Positions 17,218 to 25,425 of a DNA stretch of 64,000 nucleotides are shown in pieces. The number at the start of each line of letters is the position of its first letter. The stretch's first letter is position 1. The notes beneath the pieces were generated by a model that had not been told where the DNA came from, ran no database searches, and saw nothing but the letters and a program-made list of their open reading frames with translations. Both the position numbers and the translations under genes were made by a program. Origin of the DNA: Umezawaea endophytica (GTDB lineage Bacteria > Actinomycetota > Actinomycetes > Mycobacteriales > Pseudonocardiaceae); the NCBI RefSeq assembly GCF_025061645.1, contig NZ_JANYMP010000001.1, forward strand, positions 261,591-325,590, read 5' to 3'.

Positions 17218-18256
17218 CCCGTGGCGGCAGGACCAGCTCCCGGTCGCCGAGCGGGGCGAAGAAGTCCTCGACGGCCGCGTCGGTGACCTCCTCCAGCGTC
17301 GACGGGGTCCAGCGCGGGGCGCGGTCCTTGTCGATGACCTGCGCCCTGATGCCCTCCGCCAGGTCCGGCGTCCGCAGGCACGCCGTGGACACCCGGTACT
17401 CCTGGACGAGGGCCTGCTCGACCGTCTCCAGCTCACGGGCGCGGCGCAGGGACTCCAGGGTGACCTTCAGCGCGGTCGGCGACTTGCCCAGGATCCGCTC
17501 GGCCGCGTCCTTCGCGTCGGGGGAACCGAGGTCGAGCAGGTTCGCGACGACCTCCTCGACCGAGTCGGCGGCATAGCACCGGTCGATCCACTCCCGCTCC
17601 CCCGGCAGGTCAGCCGGGGGAGCGGGCAGGCTGAAGGCGCGCACGGCGTCGTCGACGTCCACGGCGAGCGCGTCGAGGAAGTCCGGCAGCCGGTCGCTCG
17701 GCACGAAGTGGTCGGCGAAGCCGCACGCGATGGCGTCGCCCGCCCCGATCGCCGTCGCGGTCAGCGCGAGGTGCGTGCCCAGCTCGCCCGGCGCGCGGGT
17801 CAGCAGGTACGTGCCGCCGACGTCCGGCACCAGACCGATGCCGACCTCGGGCATGGCGAGCCTGGTGCGCTCGGTGACCACGCGGACGCCGCCGTGGGCG
17901 GACACCCCGACCCCGCCGCCCATGACGATGCCGTCCATGATCGCGACGTAGGGCTTGGGGTACCGGGCGACGTGCGCGTCGAGCGCGTACTCGTCGCGCC
18001 AGAAGTCCAGGGTGCCGGTGCCCCCGGACACGGCGTCGGCGTGGAAGCCCCTGAGGTCCCCGCCCGCGCAGAGGCCGCGTTCACCTGCGCCGGAGATGAC
18101 GACCGCGCGCACGTCGTCGTCGGCCGCCCAGTCGGTCAGCGCGGCGTCGATCCGCTCGACCACGGCGTGCGTCAGGGCGTTGATCGCCTTCGGGCGGTTC
18201 AGGACGACACGGCCGAGACCGCGTTCGCGCCGCAGGAGGACGTCGTCGGGCTCCAC
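17201..18256 (-). CDS. 3-hydroxyisobutyryl-CoA hydrolase (crotonase fold)
   Basis: About 351 residues, the length of HIBCH rather than the roughly 260 of enoyl-CoA hydratases. The oxyanion-hole segments GLCAGGDL (62-69) and GIVMGGGVGVS (109-119) are present. The HIBCH catalytic Glu and Asp occur in the pattern PE(137)VGIGLVPD(145)VGG. The C-terminal helical extension (DSVEEVVANLLDLGSPDAKDAAERIL onward) is also typical. The reaction is hydrolysis of 3-hydroxyisobutyryl-CoA in valine breakdown. The GTG at 18256 is chosen because AGGAG lies seven bases upstream; an ATG at 18280 has none. Confidence 0.85.
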   Translation of the reverse strand: MEPDDVLLRRERGLGRVVLNRPKAINALTHAVVERIDAALTDWAADDDVRAVVISGAGERGLCAGGDLRGFHADAVSGGTGTLDFWRDEYALDAHVARYPKPYVAIMDGIVMGGGVGVSAHGGVRVVTERTRLAMPEVGIGLVPDVGGTYLLTRAPGELGTHLALTATAIGAGDAIACGFADHFVPSDRLPDFLDALAVDVDDAVRAFSLPAPPADLPGEREWIDRCYAADSVEEVVANLLDLGSPDAKDAAERILGKSPTALKVTLESLRRARELETVEQALVQEYRVSTACLRTPDLAEGIRAQVIDKDRAPRWTPSTLEEVTDAAVEDFFAPLGDRELVLPPRATRGT

Positions 18257-18498
18257 CTGGTCACTCCTGTCGGTCCACATCGGACGGTGCGCCCGCTGTC
18301 GTCAGCCGAACTTACAGTAGGACGTCCGACCAAATGGGCACCGGGTGAACGACGACACACCCGGCACGCCGGGGCGATCGGCGTGGCGGACGGGTTCCGA
18401 TCGCGGTGGACGAGGAGCGGTGGTGAACGCTTCTCCGGACGCGGCGACATGGGTTACGGTCCAGGGACGGCCGCGTCGTGCGGCCGGACGACTCGATC

Positions 18499-18600
18499 CC
18501 GCTCCTGGACGGGGGAAGCCGGTCTGAACCCGGCGCTGACCCGCAACCGTGGACGTCGGCCGTGAGCCGCCGTGAGCCGGAATGCCCGCCGGGAGCGGCG
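18499..18600 (+). promoter_or_regulatory. Cobalamin riboswitch 1
   Basis: The core of an adenosylcobalamin-type riboswitch is evident at 18514-18550 (GAAGCCGGTCTGAACCCGGC followed by GCTGACCCGCAACCGT). The B12 box is at 18574-18590 (GAGCCGGAATGCCCGCC). Closing-stem halves CCGCTCC (18499-18505) and GGGAGCGG (18591-18598) pair. It sits about 90 bases upstream of the soluble beta-domain gene at 18693 and should reduce its expression when B12 is plentiful. Nothing else gene-like is seen between 18257 and 18498. Confidence 0.92.
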
Positions 18601-18602
18601 CT

Positions 18603-18630
18603 CGTGAACTGTCGCGGACAGCGGTTCACG
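18603..18630 (+). terminator. Hairpin downstream of riboswitch 1 (probable expression platform)
   Basis: CGTGAAC (18603-18609) pairs with GTTCACG (18624-18630) and TGTC with GACA inside it, with a short bulge. There is no T-run after it, so a termination role is uncertain; it may instead compete with the riboswitch P1 region. It ends about 50 bases before the GGAGGAG ribosome site of the next gene. Confidence 0.45.
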
Positions 18631-18692
18631 GGTGGCCGACCGGCCCTCGTGGCGCGGTCGCCCACCTGTGCCGCCAGGGTGGAGGAGCTGGC

Positions 18693-19211
18693 ATGGGCGG
18701 GTTGTCCCTTCGGCGCCGGGTGATGGCGCTGTGCGTTGCCGTGGTGGCGTTCTCGCCGCTGCCCGCGGCGGTCGCCGTGAGCGCTCCGGTCACGGCACTG
18801 GTCGGCACCCCCGGCCACTGCCCGGACGCGAACGGCGTCACGGTCGTCGTCGACTACCAGGAACTGGGCGGTACCACGGAGGTCCGCTGCGCGCCCGGAC
18901 CGCAGGCCACCGGCCTCGCGGCGCTGGAGAACGCGGGGTTCGCCGTCACCGGGACCCAGCGCTGGGGCAAGGCGTTCGTCTGCCGGATCAACGGCCTGCC
19001 CACGTCCGCGACCGAGCCGTGCGTGACCACGCCGCCCGCCACCGCCTACTGGTCGTACTGGCACGCGCCGAACGGCGGGGCCTGGACGTACAGCCAGCAG
19101 GGCGCGAGCGGCCGTCAGCCCCCGCTCGGCAGCTTCGAGGGCTGGTCGTTCTCGCTCAACCACGGCCCGAACGACAACCCGCCGCCGGACGTGGCGCCGG
19201 TGCGGCCGTGA
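18693..19211 (+). CDS. Secreted transcobalamin-C-terminal-like (DUF4430-like, SCO2322-type) protein
   Basis: 172 residues. A Sec signal peptide (Arg-rich start, hydrophobic core ALCVAVVAFSPLPAAVA) is followed by a single compact domain with no anchor, so the product is secreted. Four cysteines (GHC, VRC, FVC, EPC) probably make two disulfides. The pattern TGLAALENAG, then W-x4-VCRINGLP, then AYWSYWHAPNGGAWTYSQQG, then G-x2-EGWSF resembles the beta-domain of transcobalamin/intrinsic factor (Pfam DUF4430): a Ser/Thr-rich strand, an NG turn before the tryptophan-rich strand, and a final G-D/E-x-hydrophobic strand. ATG 18693 follows GGAGGAG. It is controlled by cobalamin riboswitch 1. A paralogue is at 20912. 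B12 binding is inferred, not shown. Confidence 0.72.
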   Translation: MGGLSLRRRVMALCVAVVAFSPLPAAVAVSAPVTALVGTPGHCPDANGVTVVVDYQELGGTTEVRCAPGPQATGLAALENAGFAVTGTQRWGKAFVCRINGLPTSATEPCVTTPPATAYWSYWHAPNGGAWTYSQQGASGRQPPLGSFEGWSFSLNHGPNDNPPPDVAPVRP

Positions 19212-19301
19212 GCGGCGACTTCGGCCGTGTCCTAGGCGGGCACGCGAACGTGCGTTAACGTCGAAGCGCCGGGCGGTGGTGCCGCCCGCGCAGCGAAACC
19301 A

Positions 19302-19401
19302 GCCCTCGGGCGGGAGAAGCCGGTCTGAGTCCGGCGCTGACCCGCAACCGTAGGCGGCGCGACGGTCGTCGCGCCGCGAGCCGGACCACCTTCCCGAGGG
19401 G
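19302..19401 (+). promoter_or_regulatory. Cobalamin riboswitch 2
   Basis: The core GAGAAGCCGGTCTGAGTCC and GGCGCTGACCCGCAACCGTA runs from about 19313 to 19352, with a B12-box-like segment from 19378 (GAGCCGGACCACCTT). P1 halves CCTCGGG (19304-19310) and CCCGAGG (19393-19399) pair. It precedes the operon that runs from the anchored alpha-barrel gene (19521) through the ECF importer to about 25407. The remainder of 19212-19520 holds no recognisable gene; a weak GTCACG/CGTGAC hairpin lies at 19430-19451. Confidence 0.92.
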
Positions 19402-19520
19402 TGACTCGTGGTCCTGTCGTGGTTCGCAGGTCACGGTCGGCGTGTCGTGACGGCCGGGCCTCCGCGTGGGCGGAACCGGCTCTCCGGGCGCTGCCGTGAC
19501 CTCTTGGTGAAGGGGTCGTC

Positions 19521-20915
19521 GTGGACGGAGCACCCTCTCGGCGCGCAGCCGCCGTGGTCGGGGTCGTGGCGGTGGTGTCGACCGCGTGCCTGGTGCTCGC
19601 GCAGCCCGCGGGAGCCGCCAGGTCCGAGGAGGCGGCGAAGGCCACGACGTGGCTGGCGCGCGAACTGGTCGACGGCGCCCTGCCGGGTTTCGCGGGCCCG
19701 GACTGGGGTCTGACGGTCGACGCGCTGTTCGCGCTGTCGGCCACCCGTTCCGACCAGGGCGCGCTCACGCGGGTGACCAAGGCCGTGTCCTCGCACGTGC
19801 GGAGCTACAACAGCTACGACGACTTCGGTGTGCCGGGCGTCCGGATCGCGGGCGCGACGGCGAAGCTGCTGGTCGCCGCCGTCGCCACCGGCTCGGACCC
19901 GGAGGACTTCGGCGGGTACGACCTGCGGCGGGAAACGCTGGACCTGGTGTCCGCCGACGGTGACGACGCCGGGCGCGTGCGGGACAAGGGCACCACCCCG
20001 GACAACAGCAACACGTTCGCCCAGTCCCTCGCGGTCATCGGGCTCGCGCGGTCGGGCGAGGTGCCGCGCGAGGTCGTGGACTTCCTGGTGCGCCAGCAGT
20101 GCGCGGCCGGTGGTTTCCGGCTCTCCCCCGACCAGTTCGGCACCCCGGCCCCCACCTGCGACCAGGCCACGAACCCCGTGCTCGACCCCGATTCCACCGG
20201 CATGGCCGTGCAGGCGCTGCTCGCCGCGGACGAGGCAGGCGTCCCCGGAGCAAGGGCCGCGGCGGACAAGGGCGCGGCGTGGCTCGCGAAGGTCCAGCGC
20301 GCGGACGGGTCGTTCGGCGGCTCCGGCCCCACCGACCCGTCCAACACCAACAGCACCGGCCTCGCGGGCCAGGCGCTCGCCGCGGCCGGGCTCCAGGCCG
20401 ACGCCGACGAAGCCGCCGCGTACCTCCTCGGGCGGCAGCTCACGGCCGCCAACGCGGGCGCGGCGTCCGCCGAGGTCGGGGCCATCGCGTACAACGACGG
20501 CGCGTTCACCGAGGCGGTCGCGGGCGGCATCCCGGAGTTCTCCCGCGACCAGTGGCGCCGCGCGTCCGCCCAGGCCGTGCTGGGCCTCGCGATGGTGCCG
20601 CTCGGCGACCTCGGCGAGAACACCGACCCGCCGTCCTCCAGTTCGTCCAGTTCTTCCTCCTCGTCCAGTTCCTCCTCGTCGTCCTCCAGCTCGTCCTCGT
20701 CGAGCGCGACCTCCACCACGACGACCACGACGTCACCCGAGCAGACCACCACCACCGTCACGACGACGGAGACCACGGACGCGGGAACCGGTACCACGAC
20801 GGGCTCCGGGCTCGCGCGCACCGGCGCCTCGGTGATCGGTCTGACCGCGCTGGCCGTCCTGCTGGTCGTCGGCGGCGCGCTGGTGTGGTTCACCGGACGG
20901 CGGCGACCGCGGTGA
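19521..20915 (+). CDS. Cell-wall-anchored alpha/alpha-barrel (prenyltransferase/squalene-cyclase repeat) protein, transcobalamin alpha-domain-like
   Basis: 464 residues. Signal peptide (about 1-33, ending PAGA|AR), then an alpha/alpha-toroid domain (about 35-370) with the repeat signatures WGLTVDALFAL, NTFAQSLAVIGLA, QCAAGGFRL, DSTGMAVQAL, ADGSFGG and NTNSTGLAGQAL. A run of 24 serines (nt 20634-20705) and a Thr/Glu-rich stretch form a wall-spanning stalk. The C-terminus is LARTG, a hydrophobic helix and RRRPR, that is, a LAxTG-type signal as used by class E sortases. Animal intrinsic factor and transcobalamin use the same barrel class to hold B12. The GTG start follows GAAGGGG. The stop overlaps the next start (GTGA). 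Expression should respond to riboswitch 2. Confidence 0.78.
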   Translation: MDGAPSRRAAAVVGVVAVVSTACLVLAQPAGAARSEEAAKATTWLARELVDGALPGFAGPDWGLTVDALFALSATRSDQGALTRVTKAVSSHVRSYNSYDDFGVPGVRIAGATAKLLVAAVATGSDPEDFGGYDLRRETLDLVSADGDDAGRVRDKGTTPDNSNTFAQSLAVIGLARSGEVPREVVDFLVRQQCAAGGFRLSPDQFGTPAPTCDQATNPVLDPDSTGMAVQALLAADEAGVPGARAAADKGAAWLAKVQRADGSFGGSGPTDPSNTNSTGLAGQALAAAGLQADADEAAAYLLGRQLTAANAGAASAEVGAIAYNDGAFTEAVAGGIPEFSRDQWRRASAQAVLGLAMVPLGDLGENTDPPSSSSSSSSSSSSSSSSSSSSSSSSATSTTTTTTSPEQTTTTVTTTETTDAGTGTTTGSGLARTGASVIGLTALAVLLVVGGALVWFTGRRRPR

Positions 20916-21757
20916 CGCGGCTCGCACTGGTCGCCCTGCTCGTCCTCGCCACGACCTTCGGGTTCCCGAACCCGGCCACCGCGCAGGGGTCCCCCGGTTT
21001 CTGCCCGGACGCGAACGGCGTCACCGTGGTCGTCGACTTCCAGGAGCTGGGCGGGTCGACGATCGTCCGCTGCGCGCCGGGCGACCAGGGCACGGGCCTG
21101 GCGGCGCTGAAGAACGCGGGCATCGGGATCACCGGGACCAACCGGTGGGGCGAGGGGTTCGTCTGCCGCGTCGAGGGCAAGCCCGCGCCGGAGTCCGAGA
21201 AGTGCCTCGACACTCCCCCTGCCCGCGCGTACTGGTCGTACTGGCACGCGCCGAACGGCGGGTCCTGGACCTACAGCGACAAGGGCGTGCTGAACCGCAA
21301 GCCACCGGCGGGCAGCTTCGAGGGCTGGTCGTTCTCGCTGGACAAGACGGAGACGACGAACCCGCCGCCGCGCGTCGCCCCCGTGCGGCCGGTGGTCGTG
21401 ACGACGACCACGAAGCCACCCGTCGTGCCGCCGGGCACCCAACCCCCGCCCGGCACCCCGCCCGAACCCGGTGTGCCGACCCGGCCCGGTGTTCCCGGAA
21501 CACCCGACGCGCCGGGCGCCACGACCACGACCACGCCACCCGAGCAGTCCAGCCCAGCGCCGTCGAGCACCTCCACCGAAACCACCGCACCATCCACATC
21601 GGACAGTGCCACGTGGTCCGGCGAGGTGGGGACCACCGCCGCCGAGGAGCGGTCCGACAGCCCGACCGGCGTGCTCGTCGGCGCGGGAACCGTGCTGCTG
21701 CTGGGGATCGCGGGCGGCGTGGTCGGGATCCGGCGCCGCCGCGCGGACGGCCGGTGA
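20912..21757 (+). CDS. Membrane-anchored transcobalamin-C-terminal-like (DUF4430-like, SCO2322-type) protein
   Basis: 281 residues: signal peptide (about 1-25, ending ATAQ), a beta-domain (about 28-155) closely matching the 18693 product, with all four cysteines and the YWSYWHAPNGG-x-WTYS core conserved. Next is a Pro/Thr/Ser-rich stalk of about 90 residues (PPGTPPEPGVPTRPG-type), and a C-terminal hydrophobic helix followed by RRRRADGR. The sequence before the helix (SDSPTG) is a poor sortase motif, so simple membrane anchoring is more likely. GTG 20912 overlaps the alpha-barrel gene stop and TGA overlaps the EcfT start. It probably pairs at the surface with the alpha-barrel protein encoded just upstream. 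Confidence 0.73.
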   Translation: MTRLALVALLVLATTFGFPNPATAQGSPGFCPDANGVTVVVDFQELGGSTIVRCAPGDQGTGLAALKNAGIGITGTNRWGEGFVCRVEGKPAPESEKCLDTPPARAYWSYWHAPNGGSWTYSDKGVLNRKPPAGSFEGWSFSLDKTETTNPPPRVAPVRPVVVTTTTKPPVVPPGTQPPPGTPPEPGVPTRPGVPGTPDAPGATTTTTPPEQSSPAPSSTSTETTAPSTSDSATWSGEVGTTAAEERSDSPTGVLVGAGTVLLLGIAGGVVGIRRRRADGR

Positions 21758-22878
21758 CCCGGACCGCCGAGCCGACCCGCGCCGCCAGGTCGTGGTACCG
21801 CCTGCCGCGGGCGGTGCACCCGGCCGCGTGGTGGCTCTGGGCGCTCGGGATGGCGGTGGCGGCGGGCCGCACCACCAACCCGGTGCTGCTGGCCATGGTG
21901 CTCGCCGTCGTGGCCTTCGTGGTGGTGAACCGGCGCGGCGACGCGCCGTGGGCGTTCGCCTTCCGGCTCTACGCCTACCTCGGCCTGGTCATCGTCGTGA
22001 TGCGCGTGCTGTTCCGGATCCTGCTGGGCGGCCCGCAGGGTGAGCACGTGCTGGTGGTGCTGCCGGAGATCCCGCTGCCGGACGTCGCGGCGGGCATCCA
22101 GCTCCTCGGCCCGTTCACCCTGGAGGAACTGCTCGGCGGCTTCTACGACGGGCTGCGGCTGGCGACGATGCTGATCTGCGTCGGCGCGGCGAACGCGCTG
22201 GCCAACCCGAAGCGGATGCTCAAGAGCCTGCCCGCCGCGCTGTACGAGGTCGGCGCGGCGGTCGTCGTGGCGCTGTCCGTCGCGCCGCAGCTCGCCGAGA
22301 GCGTGCTGCGCGTCCGGCGAGCCCGCCGGCTGCGCGGAGGTGGGCAGCGCGGGATGAGGGCGTTGCGCGGCATCGTCATCCCGGTGCTGTCCGACGCCAT
22401 GGACCGCTCGCTCGCGCTCGCGGCGGCGATGGACGTGCGCGGGTACGGCCGGTCCGGCGACGCGCCACCGGCATTGCGGCGCGCCACCGGAGCGCTGGTG
22501 GTCGTCGGGCTGCTCGGCGTGTGCGTCGGGGTGTACGGCCTGATGGACGGCACGACCCGCACGCTCGGCGCCCCTCTGCTGCTGGCCGGGCTCGCGCTGG
22601 CGGGCACCGGTTTCCTGCTCGGCGGCCGCACGGTGGCCAAGTCGTCGTACCGGCCGGACCGGTGGCGGGTCGTGGACGTCGCGGTGGCGGCGTGCGGCGT
22701 CACCGCGGCGGCCGTGCTGTACCTGACGTCGTCGGTCGACGCGGCGAACCTCTACCCGTCGCTGAGCCCGCTGCGCTGGCCGCAACTGGCCGCGCTGCCC
22801 GCCTGCGGCGTGTTGATCGGCCTGCTCCCGGCGTGGATCGCCCCGCCGCCACCGTCGACCGCGGAGGTTCCCCGGTGA
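21754..22878 (+). CDS. ecfT: ECF transporter T component (CbiQ/EcfT family)
   Basis: 374 residues with about eight hydrophobic segments, longer than minimal EcfT proteins because of extra C-terminal helices. Two coupling-helix motifs for contact with the ATPases are visible: ESVLRVRRARRLRG (about 180-195) and LALAAAMDVRGYGRSG (about 220-237), each with the A-x-x-x-R-G type core. It joins ATPase and S subunits of an energy-coupling-factor importer. Its start and stop overlap both neighbours by four bases. The riboswitch upstream indicates a cobalamin or cobalamin-precursor substrate for the complex. Confidence 0.88.
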   Translation: MTRTAEPTRAARSWYRLPRAVHPAAWWLWALGMAVAAGRTTNPVLLAMVLAVVAFVVVNRRGDAPWAFAFRLYAYLGLVIVVMRVLFRILLGGPQGEHVLVVLPEIPLPDVAAGIQLLGPFTLEELLGGFYDGLRLATMLICVGAANALANPKRMLKSLPAALYEVGAAVVVALSVAPQLAESVLRVRRARRLRGGGQRGMRALRGIVIPVLSDAMDRSLALAAAMDVRGYGRSGDAPPALRRATGALVVVGLLGVCVGVYGLMDGTTRTLGAPLLLAGLALAGTGFLLGGRTVAKSSYRPDRWRVVDVAVAACGVTAAAVLYLTSSVDAANLYPSLSPLRWPQLAALPACGVLIGLLPAWIAPPPPSTAEVPR

Positions 22879-24482
22879 TCGAGTTCCACGACGTCACCGT
22901 CACCTACCCCGGCGCCGACCGGGCCACGCTGTCCACAGTGGACCTCACCGTCGACGAGGGCGAGCTGTGCCTGGTGGCGGGCAGGACCGGCGCGGGCAAG
23001 TCGACGCTGCTCGGCGCGGTCAACGGTCTCGTCCCCCACTTCACCGGGGGCAGGCTCGCCGGCCGGGTGGTCGTCGCCGGGCTGGACACCCGCGAGCACC
23101 GGCCCCGCGACTTCGCCGCCGTGGTCGGCGTCGTGGGGCAGGACCCGCTCGCGGGCTTCGTCACGGACACCGTCGAGGAGGAGCTGGCCTACGTCATGGA
23201 GCAGCTCGCGGTGCCACCGGACGTGATGCGCAAGCGCGTCGAGGAGACCCTGGACCTGCTGGGCATCGCCGAGCTGCGCAACCGTCCACTCAGGACCCTG
23301 TCCGGCGGGCAGCAGCAGCGGGTGGCCATCGGGTCGGTGCTCACCGCGCACCCGAGGGTGCTGGTGCTCGACGAGCCGACGTCCGCGCTGGACCCGACCG
23401 CGGCCGAGGACGTGCTCGCCGCCATCACCCGCCTGGTGCACGACCTCGGGGTCACCGTCCTGGTGGCCGAGCACCGGATGGAGCGCGTGGCGCACTTCGC
23501 CGACCGGATGCTCTACCTCGTCGGCGACGGCTCGGTGCTCAGCGGAACACCGCGCGAGGTCATGGCGGTGTCGGAGATCGCGCCTCCCGTGGTGGAACTG
23601 GGCAGGCTCGCGGGCTGGTCGCCGCTCCCGCTGTCCGTGCGCGACGCGCGCCGGGTCGCCCACGGGCTGCGCGAACGGCTCGCCGGGCTCACCCGTCCCC
23701 CTACCCCGCCGGGCACGGGCGCGCCGGTGCTCACCGCGCGCGGGATCGTCGTGCGCTACGGCGCCCTCGTCGCCGTCCGCGGGCTCGACCTCGACCTGCA
23801 CCCCGGCCGGGTCGTGGCCGTCATGGGGCGCAACGGGTCCGGCAAGTCGTCGCTGCTGTGGGCGTTGCAGGGGTCGGGTCCCCGGCAGGCCGGCACGGTC
23901 GACGTCGGGGGCGTCGACCCGGCGAAGCTCAAGTCGCGCGCGGCGCGCGGGCTCGTGGGACTCGTGCCGCAGACGCCGACGGACCTGCTGTACCTCGACA
24001 CCGTCGCCGCCGAGTGCGCGCAGGCCGACCAGGAGTCCGAATCGGCACCGGGGACCTGCCGCGCGCTGCTCGACCGCCTCGCGCCGGGGATCCCGGACGA
24101 CCGGCACCCGCGCGACCTGTCCGAGGGGCAGCGGCTGGCGCTCGTGCTGGCCGTCCAACTGGCGGCGGCGCCCAGGATCGTCCTGCTGGACGAGCCCACC
24201 CGCGGCTTGGACTACGGCGCGAAGCGCCACCTCGCGTCCATCCTCGCGGAGCTGTCCGCCGACGGGCACGCGGTCGTGGTGTCCACGCACGACGTGGAGT
24301 TCGTCGCCGACATCGCGGACCGGGTCGTCGTCCTGGCCGAGGGCGAGGTCGTCGCCGACGGCCCGACCGCCGACGTGGTCGTCTCCTCCCCCGCGTTCGC
24401 CCCGCAGGTGGCGAAGGTGCTGCACCCGCTGGAATGGCTCACCGTCGCCGAAGTGGCCCGAGCACTGGAGGCCGCGCCATGA
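22875..24482 (+). CDS. ECF transporter double ATPase (fused A1-A2)
   Basis: 535 residues with two complete ABC modules. First: Walker A AGRTGAGKST (about 36-45), signature LSGGQQQR and Walker B VLVLDEPTSALDP. Second (from about 285): Walker A MGRNGSGKSS, a changed signature LSEGQRLALVL and Walker B IVLLDEPTRGLDYG. EcfA1 and EcfA2 are separate proteins in many Firmicutes; fusion is common in Actinobacteria. The last stretch, KVLHPLEWLTVAEVARALE, is exactly what is copied in the mini-ORF that follows. The ATG of the mini-ORF overlaps this stop. Confidence 0.9.
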   Translation: MIEFHDVTVTYPGADRATLSTVDLTVDEGELCLVAGRTGAGKSTLLGAVNGLVPHFTGGRLAGRVVVAGLDTREHRPRDFAAVVGVVGQDPLAGFVTDTVEEELAYVMEQLAVPPDVMRKRVEETLDLLGIAELRNRPLRTLSGGQQQRVAIGSVLTAHPRVLVLDEPTSALDPTAAEDVLAAITRLVHDLGVTVLVAEHRMERVAHFADRMLYLVGDGSVLSGTPREVMAVSEIAPPVVELGRLAGWSPLPLSVRDARRVAHGLRERLAGLTRPPTPPGTGAPVLTARGIVVRYGALVAVRGLDLDLHPGRVVAVMGRNGSGKSSLLWALQGSGPRQAGTVDVGGVDPAKLKSRAARGLVGLVPQTPTDLLYLDTVAAECAQADQESESAPGTCRALLDRLAPGIPDDRHPRDLSEGQRLALVLAVQLAAAPRIVLLDEPTRGLDYGAKRHLASILAELSADGHAVVVSTHDVEFVADIADRVVVLAEGEVVADGPTADVVVSSPAFAPQVAKVLHPLEWLTVAEVARALEAAP

Positions 24483-24604
24483 CCGACCACACGACCGACC
24501 CCCAGGTCACGAAAGTCCCCCACCCACAGGAACGCCTCACCGTCGCCGAAGTGGCCCGAGCACTGGAGGCCACACCGTGACGGACCACGCGACCGACCCC
24601 CGCA
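24411..24604 (+). repeat. 98-bp tandem duplication spanning the ATPase 3' end and S-subunit 5' end
   Basis: Copy one (24411-24508) and copy two (from 24509) have a period of 98 bp. A 36-base block starting CTCACCGTCGCCGAAGTGGC is identical at 24438-24473 and 24536-24571. The ATG at 24479 maps onto the GTG at 24577, and MTDHTTDP onto MTDHATDP. Because 98 is not a multiple of three while each junction shifts frame by one base, the coupling ATGA/GTGA pattern is kept in both copies. Confidence 0.9.
24479..24580 (+). CDS. 33-residue mini-ORF made by the duplication
   Basis: ATG 24479 overlaps the ATPase stop (ATGA), and its own TGA overlaps the GTG of the S-component (GTGA), so it would be translated by coupling between the two. 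The product is chimeric: its first eight residues copy the N-terminus of the S component (MTDHTTDP) and its last part copies the C-terminus of the ATPase (LTVAEVARALEATP). It is hydrophilic with no domain. It may be only a relay that keeps ribosomes moving to the S gene, or a small accessory peptide. Whether a stable peptide exists is unknown. Confidence 0.5.
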   Translation: MTDHTTDPQVTKVPHPQERLTVAEVARALEATP

Positions 24605-25407
24605 CCGTGCGGATCACGCCGCGCAGCGCGCTCGTGCTCGGCCTCGCCTCGCTGGCCGGGCTGGCGATGTTCTTCTGGCCGCTGGTCGCGCCGCCGGAGC
24701 CGGCCTCGCTCGGCCACGCCGCCGACGCGCCGCTAATCTTCATCGTCACGCTGCCGGTGCTGATCGCGATCGTGCTCGCCGAGATCTCCGGCGGCGGCAT
24801 CGACTCCAAGGCGTTGGCGATGCTGGGGGTCCTGTCCGCGATCAACGCCGCGCTCCGGCCGCTCGGCGCGGGGACGGCGGGCGTCGAGACGGTGTTCTTC
24901 CTGCTGGTGCTCAGCGGACGGGTCTTCGGGCCGGGCTTCGGGTTCGTGCTCGGCTCGACGTCGCTGTTCGCGTCCGCCCTGCTCACGGCGGGCGTCGGAC
25001 CGTGGCTGCCGTTCCAGATGCTGTGCTCGTCCTGGGTCGGGCTCGGCGCGGGGCTGTTGCCGCGCAAGGTGTCCGGGCGCGCCGAGATCGCGATGCTCGC
25101 GGCCTACGGCGTGTTCTCGGCGTACTTCTTCGGCTTCCTGATGAACATGTGGTTCTGGCCGTTCACCGCGGGCGTCGACACGCAGCTCTCGTTCGTCGCG
25201 GGCGCGCCGGTGCTGGAGAACCTGCACCGGTTCGCGGTGTTCACCTTGCTGACGTCCACGGCGGGCTGGGACACCGGCCGGGCGGTCACGAACCTGGTCG
25301 CCATCCTGCTCGTCGGCCCCGCGGTGCTGGCGGTGTTCCGCCGGGCCGCCCGGCGGGCGGCGTTCGACCCGGTCGTCGACTTCGTGCCCGGCCGGGCGCG
25401 GGGATGA
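24577..25407 (+). CDS. ECF transporter S component (probable cobalamin-type, CbrT-like)
   Basis: 276 residues, about six membrane helices, with Gly/Ala-rich segments typical of substrate-binding S subunits (AEISGGGIDSKALAMLGVLSAINAALRPLGAG at about 63-95, GRVFGPGFGFVLGSTSLFASALLTAG at about 108-135). It binds the vitamin in the membrane and toggles against EcfT. Cobalamin as substrate is inferred from the three riboswitches and the transcobalamin-like neighbours. The GTG start overlaps the mini-ORF stop. The gene is convergent with the soluble alpha-barrel gene, 18 bases away. Confidence 0.83.
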   Translation: MTDHATDPRTVRITPRSALVLGLASLAGLAMFFWPLVAPPEPASLGHAADAPLIFIVTLPVLIAIVLAEISGGGIDSKALAMLGVLSAINAALRPLGAGTAGVETVFFLLVLSGRVFGPGFGFVLGSTSLFASALLTAGVGPWLPFQMLCSSWVGLGAGLLPRKVSGRAEIAMLAAYGVFSAYFFGFLMNMWFWPFTAGVDTQLSFVAGAPVLENLHRFAVFTLLTSTAGWDTGRAVTNLVAILLVGPAVLAVFRRAARRAAFDPVVDFVPGRARG

Positions 25408-25425
25408 CCCGCGCCCGACCGCACG

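Noticed and set aside
18582-18692. Upstream in-frame ATG for the secreted beta-domain protein
   Set aside because: It lies inside the riboswitch B12-box region, and the extension precedes a complete signal peptide; GGAGGAG points to the ATG at 18693.
19521-20915. Annotation as a terpene or squalene cyclase
   Set aside because: Signal peptide, Ser stalk, sortase signal and B12 riboswitch do not fit a terpene cyclase; no DxDD or DDxxD motif was seen.
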